From CAZKUN01 sp964555935 (GTDB lineage Bacteria; Armatimonadota; Zipacnadia; Zipacnadales; VGFC01): DNA of 29,269 nucleotides. Below the pieces are notes generated by a model that ran no database searches, was not told where the DNA came from, and saw only the letters and a list, made by a program, of their open reading frames with translations. The first letter of the stretch is position 1; each line of letters begins with the position of its first letter. The stretch spans positions 1-29,269 of the forward strand of contig CAZKUN010000104.1 in NCBI GenBank assembly GCA_964555935.1, written 5' to 3'. Below, piece after piece: positions 1-7,488 of the stretch. The position numbers and the translations under genes are program-made.

Positions 1-647
1 AGACAGGCATTCAAGCTTCATCTCTGGGTCTGTCTCCGTCCGGCGCGCGCGGGATAGGCACGATGACGCCTTCCATCCCGGGCATGGCTCCGAAACAGGC
101 AACCACTACACTCGGGATGATCGCGCCATCGGGGCGAGAGCAGTCATCCCCCAATCCGCACCACCCGTCCCGGCTTTGTCTGGATGATGGCCGAGGCGTC
201 GAGGGCCTTCGATAGGGAATGGCATTCTTGCGCTCGCACATTCCGCGTTTGGTCGCGACCACGCTTAGCATGATCGCCAGTAGGGCCGCGTTTCTCACGG
301 GGCATCCTCCGGGAGCGGGGTGCGCGGTAATTGGCGGAGGCGAACGCAGCCACCTGCATCAGAATCAGAAGCCCCCAAACCTGTGGCAGGCAGGGCCCAC
401 CGCCTCGCCTACCCATTGACCCGCTCAAGGGTTAGGCGCGATTCCCAGAACCCCACAGATCCGGTCCTGCGGCGAGATCACACTGGATCCTCTAACCCTT
501 TGGCTCCGGTCGGGCGCTGGCTTTGTGATTGGCGAGAGGACCACGAGACGCCGACAGCGAACTTCGGCCACGCCTCGCCTTCCGGCCATGGAGGGCAGGC
601 CCCAAGCGTAGCCTGTAGACTAGCATCGACACCCAGGGAGTCCGAAT
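1..647. other. 5' region without a convincing gene
   Basis: Nothing here is firmly coding. On the minus strand a 95-codon frame (298 down to 11) starts with GTG about 7 nt after a GGAGG and has a short hydrophobic N-terminus (ALLAIMLSVVA), but then becomes Arg/Pro-rich and resembles no family I know. A second minus frame (428 to 144) has better third-position GC only in its last 25 codons (ending GRVVRIGG). Together they could be a decayed, frameshifted small exported-protein gene, or noise. The stretch 430-647 should contain the promoter of the gene starting at 648; no clear -35/-10 pair is visible. Confidence 0.4.
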
Positions 648-2420
648 GTGATACGTTCCACCACAGCTCTGTTTGCGCTGTTGCTCCTCGCGTCACTGCC
701 AACGGCTGCAGCGGAGGGACCCGAAGTGTTGGACCCGAGTCAGAGGGAGTTCCTCGGAGACCTCATGCGTGATACGTGGAACTTCATCGACTACGCGTGT
801 GATCCCATTACCGGTATCCCACAGGACTACCAGGCCCGCGGCGCGCACACGAACAGCACGCCCGTGGGCCTCTATATTGCCAGCGTGGCGATCGCCAATC
901 GTATTGGGATGCTCACGGAGGACGAAGCGACCGCCCGCTTCGACAAGGTCTTCACCTCAATGGAGAGGCTGCATCAGGAACACGGGTTCTTCCCCAACTT
1001 CTTCCCCGTGGACCTAAGCTCGATACCCACTGACGGCGTGATGATCATCTCCGACTACAACTTCTACCCCGCGGGTCTCGTCATCGCCCGCCAGGTGTGG
1101 CCGCAATACGCAGAGCGCATTAGCGCGTACCTGGACTCAATTGAGTGGGACCGTCTGTACGTCGACGAGACCAACCAGATCGTTGCCGGCTATGACCTGG
1201 CCGCCGAGGAGGCGTCGATCATCGGTCTTTGGCTGGCCAGTGACGCGCGGTGCGCCGTGACGATGATGATCGGCGCTGGCGCCGTCCCTCCCAACGTGTG
1301 GGATGACATGATACGAGGCCCGATGGAGACCAAGACCGGCACGATCTACCAGCCCGGCTTCTCATTCGGCGTCACCTACATCGCCGCGATCACTGGGCTC
1401 TTCCTGCCCGAGAGAGACACAGAAGTCGGCGAGACGGTCGGTAACCTCGGCTGGTACCAGTATCTGTTCTCCCGGAGGCGCGGCTATCCGGTGTGGGGGT
1501 GGTCCAACTGCAATATCCCCGGTCGCCACTACACAGCGGGCGGCTATATTCCCGAATGGACAGTCACGCCGCATGCGCTTGCTCTGCTGATCGACTACTA
1601 CCCGCGCCACGTCACGGCTGCGCTTCAGATGATGCAACAACTCGGCGGCGCCGTCCCGCCACCGGGCTACCCGGATGTGGAGTGGGGCCTGCGAGGCTGC
1701 TATGACGTGGAGATGGATGTCTGGGGAGAGAAGTGCCTGCAACTGGAGCAGGGGATGATGTTCCTTGCGCTGGCGAACTTCCTCCACGACGGCATCGTGC
1801 GCAACATCTTCGCCGGCGACCCGCTGATCGCACGAGGTCTTGAGTTGTCAGAGTCTTACATCCAGCACGACCCCGAGCTGCTTCGGCGCTGGGAAGAGCG
1901 GGACGCGACCCCGTTCGAGGCAACGCCAGCCGCCGACACAGGCGCCCGCGAAGCGCAAATTACCGACGTGCTTGAGGCTGGCAAGCTCTACTCCCACCAG
2001 CCCGAGGCGCTTGATGTCACCCGGCAAGATGGCGCGGCGGTGGTCACGATCAGTGGCGACGAGGTCTGGGAGGCCCTGGCGTTCGGGATAGCGATCCCGA
2101 CGACTGGCATAGAGCACTTGGACCGGATCGAGTTCGATATTGAGGTCGTGGAGAGCGACAACCCCGAACCGGGCTTCCTGCGCATCATCCTGGCGGACAA
2201 GTTCGGGCAGAGCCGCTTTGCATGGATTGAACTCGATCCGCAGGAGCGGAAACACACGCTCCCCGCCCGCGAGATCTGGGGCTTCTTCCTGGACGACGAC
2301 AACCTGGCCAGCATGACCGTGCAGTTCCACCGCGAGCCGTGGTTCTATCCATGGCACAACTTCAGAAGCCAAAGCGCGACGATCAACTTCCACAGCATCA
2401 ATGTGCACGCGGGTGGGTGA
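648..2420 (+). CDS. Secreted glucoamylase-like / GH144-like protein
   Basis: Predicted exported glycan-degrading enzyme of 590 aa. The GTG start at 648 follows AGGGAG by 7 nt; the overlapping ATG at 646 stops at once. Residues 1-22 form a signal peptide (ALFALLLLASLPTAAA). Residues about 30-395 look like the (alpha/alpha) barrel of the glycoamylase-like family (PF10091) that includes GH144 beta-1,2-glucanases: WGWS at 283-286, YIPEWTVTPHA at 300-310, and the segment 351-384 with CYDVE and LEQGMMFLALANFLHDG. Residues about 430-590 form a separate beta-rich module, perhaps carbohydrate-binding. The substrate cannot be read from sequence, and a catalytic acidic residue is not assigned with confidence. 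It converges with the permease gene with only 26 nt between them and no obvious terminator. Confidence 0.8.
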   Translation: MIRSTTALFALLLLASLPTAAAEGPEVLDPSQREFLGDLMRDTWNFIDYACDPITGIPQDYQARGAHTNSTPVGLYIASVAIANRIGMLTEDEATARFDKVFTSMERLHQEHGFFPNFFPVDLSSIPTDGVMIISDYNFYPAGLVIARQVWPQYAERISAYLDSIEWDRLYVDETNQIVAGYDLAAEEASIIGLWLASDARCAVTMMIGAGAVPPNVWDDMIRGPMETKTGTIYQPGFSFGVTYIAAITGLFLPERDTEVGETVGNLGWYQYLFSRRRGYPVWGWSNCNIPGRHYTAGGYIPEWTVTPHALALLIDYYPRHVTAALQMMQQLGGAVPPPGYPDVEWGLRGCYDVEMDVWGEKCLQLEQGMMFLALANFLHDGIVRNIFAGDPLIARGLELSESYIQHDPELLRRWEERDATPFEATPAADTGAREAQITDVLEAGKLYSHQPEALDVTRQDGAAVVTISGDEVWEALAFGIAIPTTGIEHLDRIEFDIEVVESDNPEPGFLRIILADKFGQSRFAWIELDPQERKHTLPAREIWGFFLDDDNLASMTVQFHREPWFYPWHNFRSQSATINFHSINVHAGG

Positions 2421-2446
2421 AGGTCCCGCGCCTTCCATAACAGCTG

Positions 2447-4132
2447 CTAACCCTTGACCCCTGTGAGGGTGATGCCCTGGATGAAGGTGCGTTGGGCGAG
2501 GAAGAACAGGATGATGATTGGGATGGTCATGACGGCGGTGACCGCCATGAGCATGCCGGGGTAAGAGCCGTACTGGCTCGAGAAGCTCGCGAGGCCGATT
2601 GAGAGCGTGTACTTGCTCGCGTCGGAGAGGTAGATCAGCGGGCCGACGTAGTCATTCCACGTGTTCATGAAGGCGAAGAGACCGACCGTCGCCAGCGCGG
2701 GCTTGGCGAGCGGCATGATGATCTTCCAGTAGATGCCGAACTCACTGCAACCATCCACGCGCGCGGCGTCGGTGAGTTCGTGGGGGATCGTCATGAAGAA
2801 CTGGCGCAGCAGGAAGATGAAGAACGCGTTGCCGAAGAACGCAGGCACGAACAGCGGCAGGAAGCTGTCGACCCAGCCGATCTTGGCGAAGACGACGAAC
2901 ATGGGGACCATGGTGACCTGGAACGGGAGCATCATGGTGCCGATGATGATGTAGAACAGGACGTTCCGCCCCCGCCACCGTACCCGCGCGAGACCGTACG
3001 CCACCAGCGAGCAAGAGATCAGCGTACCGAAGACGACGAGCCCGCAGACGAGCAGCGTGTTCAATAGGTACTTGCCGAAGGGGATGAACGTCAACCCAGC
3101 CGGGTAGTTGTAGGTGAGCTTGCGGAGGATGACCTGCCACCGGGAGGCCGGGAGCACAGTCAGCGTGAGCGACGCGGAGCCAGGCTCGCTGGGCTCGTCT
3201 CCACTCTCGAGCAGGCGGAAGGTGCCCCAAGGGATCTCGCCCTCGGGGTCGCGGATGAGGATGACCTCTTCCCAACTCGCGTTGGACAGCAGGATCGGCC
3301 GGTCGGTGCGGTAGGCGCCGTCGGGCGTCCGGAGCAAGACATCGACCTTGCGCCAGGACCGGTCGCCGTGGAGGTCGATGGTGAGGTTGCGGAAATCCGA
3401 GACGTCCGGCGTCCAGTGGAAGTCGGTCCACAGATTGCAGCGCACGCGGCGGCCCTTCAATGTCTTGATCTCAAACAGGTAGGCGGGTTGCCCGGCGACT
3501 TGTTGCTGCCGGGTCTTCTCGACTACCGACGCGAGCCACTTTGCGTCCACCCCTGCCGCATCACCAGCGTCGGCCTCGCCCTGGAAGGCAATATCCCCGA
3601 GCGCCAGTTGTCGGTATGCGGCGCCGAAGGCCTTCTCCATTGACGTTTCGGAGTTCTCGCGAGCGTGGTCGAGCATCGCGTCCGCGCCAGCTTCCATGAC
3701 GGCCGACGGCATTCCGGCGACTGACTCAGCCAGCGTGCCGCGCTGCGCGGCGGCGCGATCGTCGGCATGCCCCGACGACCAATGGAAGGTCGCCTCCCAC
3801 GTATCGTCCACGACCTGGTGGGCGATGGCATCCAACTTGGGCTCCACCTGAGACCACGTGCTCTCCGGGCATTCCTCAGGGCGTTTCACCGCGTCGTAGT
3901 GGTGGACATCGAAATAGGGCGAGACCTTGGAGTAGTAGGGAATGTCGGGAAGCCACTCCGGCGGAAAGGCGCGGATCTGATCGTCGGACTTCAGCGATGA
4001 GCCGACGAGCCAGAACAGCGGCAGCAGGAAGATAGAGCTAAAGACAACGAGCAGCGCGTGAAGCGCAATCGTCTGCCACAGCGGCCGGCGCCGGCCTCTG
4101 TCTCGAGATGAGCCAACTCGTGGCTTTCTCAT
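2447..4132 (-). CDS. MalG-like sugar ABC permease with large insertion
   Basis: Inner-membrane subunit of a CUT1-type carbohydrate ABC importer, 561 aa where the family is usually near 270-300. Helix 1 lies at about 21-45. The rest of the MalG core resumes near residue 337 (RKLTYNYPAG, then PFGKYLLNTLL) and runs to the typical tail ITLTGVKG. The ATPase-coupling EAA loop is at about 451-480 (HELTDAARVDG ... MPLAKPAL). Between them, residues about 60-336 are soluble and predicted to lie outside the membrane: an Ala/Glu-rich helical half to about 195, then a beta-rich half. The ATG is 6 nt after the stop of the partner permease, and the ribosome-binding sequence AAGGGG overlaps that gene's end, so the two are translationally coupled. 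No binding protein or ATPase is nearby; a shared MsmX/MalK-type ATPase elsewhere is likely. Confidence 0.9.
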   Translation of the reverse strand: MRKPRVGSSRDRGRRRPLWQTIALHALLVVFSSIFLLPLFWLVGSSLKSDDQIRAFPPEWLPDIPYYSKVSPYFDVHHYDAVKRPEECPESTWSQVEPKLDAIAHQVVDDTWEATFHWSSGHADDRAAAQRGTLAESVAGMPSAVMEAGADAMLDHARENSETSMEKAFGAAYRQLALGDIAFQGEADAGDAAGVDAKWLASVVEKTRQQQVAGQPAYLFEIKTLKGRRVRCNLWTDFHWTPDVSDFRNLTIDLHGDRSWRKVDVLLRTPDGAYRTDRPILLSNASWEEVILIRDPEGEIPWGTFRLLESGDEPSEPGSASLTLTVLPASRWQVILRKLTYNYPAGLTFIPFGKYLLNTLLVCGLVVFGTLISCSLVAYGLARVRWRGRNVLFYIIIGTMMLPFQVTMVPMFVVFAKIGWVDSFLPLFVPAFFGNAFFIFLLRQFFMTIPHELTDAARVDGCSEFGIYWKIIMPLAKPALATVGLFAFMNTWNDYVGPLIYLSDASKYTLSIGLASFSSQYGSYPGMLMAVTAVMTIPIIILFFLAQRTFIQGITLTGVKG

Positions 4133-4138
4133 AGCAAG

Positions 4139-5065
4139 CTACCCCTTCTCCCCAGCGGCATAGTAGACGTGCCGCGCTGACGTGCGGAAGATGAGGACCG
4201 TCGCGGCGAGGATCAAGAGGAACAGGATCCACGCCATGGCGCACGCGTAGCCCATCTTGAAATCGAAGAACGCGACCTGGAAGAGGTAGAGCGAGTAGAA
4301 GAGAGTCGAATCGACCGGGCCGCCCTGACCGTTGGTCATGACATACGCCGGGGTGAAGAACTGGAACGCGCCGATGAGCCCCATGATGAAGGTGAACAGC
4401 AGATGCGGGCTCATGAAGGGCACGGTGATCTTCCAGAGCCGGTGCCACGGCCCCGCGCCATCGACCTCGGCGGCCTCGTAGAGTTCCTGCGGCACGTCCT
4501 GCAGCCCGGCGAGGTAGATGACCACCGCGCCTCCGACACCCCACACGCTCCAGAGGATGATGGCGGGCTTGCTCCACGCGGGATCGGCCAGCCAACCGGG
4601 CGGCTCGCCGAGGTGGAGGAACTGAAGCATGGGCCGAAGGACAGCGTTGATCGCGCCGGACTGCGGGTTGAAGAGCCAGAGCCATAGGACCGAACTCGCG
4701 ACCATCGGCACGATTGAGGGCACGTAGAAGAACGTGCGGTAGAGCGCGAGACCCTTGAGCCTCGTGTTCAGCAGGATCGCCAGTCCCAGCGCGACGACAA
4801 TTCCCATCGGGACGGCGACGATGCCGTAGTAGCCCGTGTTGAGCAGCGACTTCCAGAACAACTCGTCATGCGCGAGATGAGTGTAATTCCCCGCGCCGAC
4901 GAACTTCGGCGGGCGCAAGACGCTGTAGCGACAGAAGCTGTAGACCAGCGACGCGACGATCGGGTAGGCCATGAACAACAGCAGGCCTAGCACCGACGGC
5001 GAGCAGAACGCCAGCCCTCGCCACAGTTGTCGTCTCGCGGATTTAGCCAATGCCAATGGGGTCAC
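4139..5065 (-). CDS. MalF-like sugar ABC permease
   Basis: Inner-membrane permease of a CUT1 carbohydrate ABC importer, 308 aa, normal for the short MalF/UgpA type. About six membrane helices are visible, the first at about 18-42 (CSPSVLGLLLFMAYPIVASL). The EAA loop is present (ELYEAAEVDGAGPWHRLWKI, followed by TVPFMSPHLL). The start taken is GTG at 5065; no strong ribosome-binding site precedes it. It is the upstream member of a pair with the MalG-like permease, with 6 nt between them. Upstream (83 nt away) is a frameshifted gene of unknown function on the same strand, not the solute-binding protein normally expected there. Confidence 0.92.
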   Translation of the reverse strand: MTPLALAKSARRQLWRGLAFCSPSVLGLLLFMAYPIVASLVYSFCRYSVLRPPKFVGAGNYTHLAHDELFWKSLLNTGYYGIVAVPMGIVVALGLAILLNTRLKGLALYRTFFYVPSIVPMVASSVLWLWLFNPQSGAINAVLRPMLQFLHLGEPPGWLADPAWSKPAIILWSVWGVGGAVVIYLAGLQDVPQELYEAAEVDGAGPWHRLWKITVPFMSPHLLFTFIMGLIGAFQFFTPAYVMTNGQGGPVDSTLFYSLYLFQVAFFDFKMGYACAMAWILFLLILAATVLIFRTSARHVYYAAGEKG

Positions 5066-5148
5066 CCGAGTAGTTCCGGCGTCTCAGAGACTGAGTTCTA
5101 CGCGAAGAAGGAGAGGACCTGTTGAGGGTGGGACTCGGAGCCGCGTGA

Positions 5149-5694
5149 CTACCCCGTGTACTCAAACCACGCTGGGGCTGGGCCGTAGAGCGCATCCAGG
5201 GGCGGGATGAACTCAGCCTCCAAGTATTTGACTACGGCCGCCGCGTTCTCCGCGACCTTGTCCATGGTCTCCTGGCTGTTGATGTCCATCCGCGAGTGAG
5301 CTTGGTGGGGGGTGAAGCGAAAGGTCACCGTATGGCGCCACATCGGGCCGGCGTAGGTCATCATTGCGCTCATCGCCTGGGACATTGGGCCCATGTCAAA
5401 TGACAGCGTGGCTTCATTATGGCTGGGCATGCGCTTCTTGTAGGTCGACGCGCCACGTCCACTCAGCTTGGTATTGCGCTTGTAACCGATGGGACGAAGT
5501 GCGGCGGTGAGGGGCTTCTTGGCGGTCACCGACGGCGCGTCGACCACCCGCCGCGCCTCGGGCGGGAGCTTGTGAGGGAGGTCGATCCCCGTCATGTCGC
5601 CGTCGGTGGTCTTCCTGATAGCTGTGACGATCTCGTAGCCGTTCGGGTAGGCTTCCGCCAACGCGCGGCCTCTTCCGGCGAGGGCGCCGCGCAC
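5149..5694 (-). CDS. Unknown protein, C-terminal segment of a frameshifted gene
   Basis: Reads as the downstream part of the gene starting at 6359, in a different frame. Codon use stays GC3-rich from about 5705 (LVAVRGALAGRGRALAEAYP) to the stop, and the frame is open upstream of the GTG at 5694, so that GTG is probably not a true start. The protein is soluble, with no membrane helix. It contains KRNTKLSGRG and a Met-rich stretch (FDMGPMSQAMSAMMTYAGPM), and ends WFEYTG. I do not recognise the family. It sits 83 nt upstream of the ABC permease pair on the same strand and could share its transcript. Confidence 0.55.
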   Translation of the reverse strand: MRGALAGRGRALAEAYPNGYEIVTAIRKTTDGDMTGIDLPHKLPPEARRVVDAPSVTAKKPLTAALRPIGYKRNTKLSGRGASTYKKRMPSHNEATLSFDMGPMSQAMSAMMTYAGPMWRHTVTFRFTPHQAHSRMDINSQETMDKVAENAAAVVKYLEAEFIPPLDALYGPAPAWFEYTG

Positions 5695-6359
5695 GGCGAC
5701 GAGAGGTGTCGTTTGCCCAGCCGGTCCAGCGGCTCGGCGACGCCCGCCGGCAACGGCGGCAGCTCCTCGGCATCCCTCGGCGGCGGATCCACCTCAACCG
5801 TCGCCACCAGATACAGGTCCCGCCCGCTCCCCCCCCAGTCGCTCAACAACGTGACCGACGGCCGAAGGCAAGACGCCGGATGTGGCGCGGGGGTATTGGG
5901 GAATTGGCCGCGGGGACCCATCGGCGACGCCGGCGGCGCCACCGGCTCGCCAGAGCCAGACCAGTCGATCTCATCGAAGACGAAGGCTGCCCGCCAGAAG
6001 GGGTATCTGCGAGGGATGCCCTCGGCGATTGCCCCCAGGATGTCTGCGTCGGCAAGGCCGAACTCGCCGTTAGGGTCCGCCTGTTCCCAGGCACCAGTGA
6101 GGTTCGTCAGGATTGGCACCGTTAGGGTTCCACTGCCACGCACCAACTCATCCGCGCTGTATCGGGCGAGACCCGGGAATCGTTTGAGCACCCGCGCGCA
6201 CGGCGAGACGGACGCATGGGACTCATCACTCAGGTAGAACCGAATCGGTTGCTCGTCGCCACGGACGCTGCGGACAGCTTCGCGCACGCGTTGGAAGAGC
6301 GCGCCGGTGTTCCTCTCCGGTTTGGTCAGCCGGTACTCATATTGGTGGAACAGCCTCAT
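5592..6359 (-). CDS. Unknown protein, N-terminal segment of a frameshifted gene
   Basis: Start ATG at 6359 is well supported by GGGGAGGAG ending 3 nt upstream. There is no signal peptide (MRLFHQYEYRLTKPER). Residues 1-218 keep good codon bias to about 5706 (EPLDRLGKRH); the remaining codons to 5592 are low-quality and overlap the better frame ending at 5149. A single -1 shift (one missing base, two extra bases, or programmed slippage) near 5700-5712 would join both into one protein of about 400 aa. The N-terminal part has an acidic/aromatic stretch (YPFWRAAFVFDEIDWSGSGE) and a Pro-rich linker. No family recognised. It is divergent from the amidohydrolase gene. Confidence 0.6.
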   Translation of the reverse strand: MRLFHQYEYRLTKPERNTGALFQRVREAVRSVRGDEQPIRFYLSDESHASVSPCARVLKRFPGLARYSADELVRGSGTLTVPILTNLTGAWEQADPNGEFGLADADILGAIAEGIPRRYPFWRAAFVFDEIDWSGSGEPVAPPASPMGPRGQFPNTPAPHPASCLRPSVTLLSDWGGSGRDLYLVATVEVDPPPRDAEELPPLPAGVAEPLDRLGKRHLSSPCAAPSPEEAARWRKPTRTATRSSQLSGRPPTAT

Positions 6360-6382
6360 CGTCTCCTCCCCACTCCGGGTTT

Positions 6383-6394
6383 GCCACCGGTGGC
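6383..6394. promoter_or_regulatory. 12-bp perfect palindrome in a divergent intergenic region
   Basis: GCCACCGGTGGC is a perfect palindrome in the 127-nt gap between the divergent genes starting at 6359 (minus) and 6487 (plus). It lies 24 nt from the minus start. It could be an operator, but a single copy of a GC-rich 12-mer in GC-rich DNA is weak evidence. Confidence 0.2.
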
Positions 6395-6486
6395 TTCAGC
6401 GGGCCACGGGCGAGGACCTGCCAGGGCTACGCGCCAATGAACGACGGTCGGGCAGGATGATCAGGTTGGATGGGGAAGTGGGCAGC

Positions 6487-7383
6487 ATGTTTATCGACTG
6501 CCACTGTCACGCCTATCGGATTCTCCCGCCGGTGTACTCGTTCTCGACTCCTGAGCAGGTGATCGAGCGCTTCGACGCGGAGGGAATTGAGAGGGGCGCG
6601 CTGTTGCCCATCGTGAGCCCGGAGATCTACCTCCCGCAGGCGAACGAGGACATCCTCGAGATGGTCGAGCAGTACCCCGACCGGTTCTTCGCGTTCTGCA
6701 ACATCGACCCAAGGGCGATTACGAACTCCCCGGAGGCGCCGTTGGGCGATCTCCTGAGGCACTACAAGGATCAGGGCTGCCGGGGCATCGGCGAAGTCAT
6801 GCCCAACATGCCGCTCTGGGACCCGAAGGTGCAGAACCTCCTCCGACATGCCGAAGAGGTGGGCCTGCCGGTGACCACAGACGGGTCGGATGTGGTGACG
6901 GGTGATTTCGGCCTTTACGACGACCCCGGACTCCCACAGCTCGAACACACATTGCAGCGCTTCCCCAACCTCGTCATGCTGGGACATGGGCCGGTATTCT
7001 GGTCGGAGATCGCCCGCTTGGAGACGCCCGGCGAGAGGAGCTACGTCTTCGGCCCCGGAGGCGGGCAGGTCGGTCGGTTGGCGAGCGGCCCGGTGAAGGA
7101 AGAAGGCGTTATCCCGAAGCTCCTGCGGCTGTACCCGAATCTATACGGGGACTTGGCCGACTCGACGGCGCACAACGCGCTGGCGCGAGACCCGGAGTAT
7201 GGACCGAAGTTCCTGACCGAGTTCCAGGACCGGATGCTGTTTGGGACGGACTTGTGCTACCCGGACATGCGGGTCGACCTCGTTGGCTTGCTGATCGACT
7301 GGCGCGAGACTGGGAAGATCAGCGAGGCGGTCTTTCAGAAGGTGGCGCGGGAGAATGCGGTGAGGCTGTTTGGGTTGGAGTGA
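6487..7383 (+). CDS. Amidohydrolase family metal-dependent hydrolase (Amidohydro_2)
   Basis: Cytosolic TIM-barrel hydrolase of 298 aa in the amidohydrolase-2 / ACMSD-like family (PF04909), whose members hydrolyse or decarboxylate small ring or acid substrates. The frame is open upstream, but the ATG at 6487 puts the metal-binding H-x-H (MFIDCHCHAY, His6 and His8) at the usual N-terminal position; an ATG at 6457 is an alternative. Later landmarks are a barrel His in VMLGHGPVFW and the metal Asp in LFGTDLCYPD near the C-terminus, followed by the usual AVFQKVARENAVRLFGL tail. No signal peptide. Same orientation as the ceramidase-like gene, 105 nt upstream of it with a REP-like hairpin between. 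The substrate is unknown. Confidence 0.85.
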   Translation: MFIDCHCHAYRILPPVYSFSTPEQVIERFDAEGIERGALLPIVSPEIYLPQANEDILEMVEQYPDRFFAFCNIDPRAITNSPEAPLGDLLRHYKDQGCRGIGEVMPNMPLWDPKVQNLLRHAEEVGLPVTTDGSDVVTGDFGLYDDPGLPQLEHTLQRFPNLVMLGHGPVFWSEIARLETPGERSYVFGPGGGQVGRLASGPVKEEGVIPKLLRLYPNLYGDLADSTAHNALARDPEYGPKFLTEFQDRMLFGTDLCYPDMRVDLVGLLIDWRETGKISEAVFQKVARENAVRLFGLE

Positions 7384-7418
7384 GCGGAGAGGGTCGGGCA
7401 CGCAACGCGAGGGACGAC

Positions 7419-7441
7419 GACAGGCGGGACGCCTGTCCTAC
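7419..7441 (-). repeat. REP-like hairpin with GTAG foot
   Basis: GACAGGC (7419-7425), loop GGGAC, GCCTGTC (7431-7437): a perfect 7-bp stem. On the minus strand it is preceded by GTAG (plus-strand CTAC at 7438-7441). A GTAG tetranucleotide 5' of a small hairpin is the classical signature of repetitive extragenic palindromes processed by RAYT transposases. It lies in the only sizeable gap between the amidohydrolase and ceramidase-like genes. Only one copy is visible here, so its repetitive nature is inferred. Confidence 0.6.
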
Positions 7442-7488
7442 GACGGCGAGGGCTGAGGTTAACCCCCCGGAAGCGAGATACTACGGTA

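Noticed and set aside
11..298. Minus-strand 95-codon frame with GGAGG before a GTG and a hydrophobic N-terminus
   Set aside because: The remainder is low-complexity Arg/Pro-rich, codon bias is poor and no family is recognisable; kept only as a comment on the 5' region.
427..500. AAGGGTTAG (427-435) and CTAACCCTT (492-500) as an inverted repeat, with another CTAACCCTT at 2447-2455
   Set aside because: Only 9 bp with a 56-nt spacer; the third copy is just the end of the permease gene (codons for a Lys-Gly-stop tail). Coincidence is likely.
2447..4132. The permease insert as a complete fused solute-binding protein
   Set aside because: At about 275 residues it is smaller than CUT1 binding proteins and shows none of their recognisable motifs; only a docking or recognition role is offered as a possibility.
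5419..6237. Plus-strand frame of 272 codons opposite the frameshifted unknown gene
   Set aside because: Low-complexity Gly/Arg/Ser composition; the minus strand has a strong ribosome-binding site and better codon bias.
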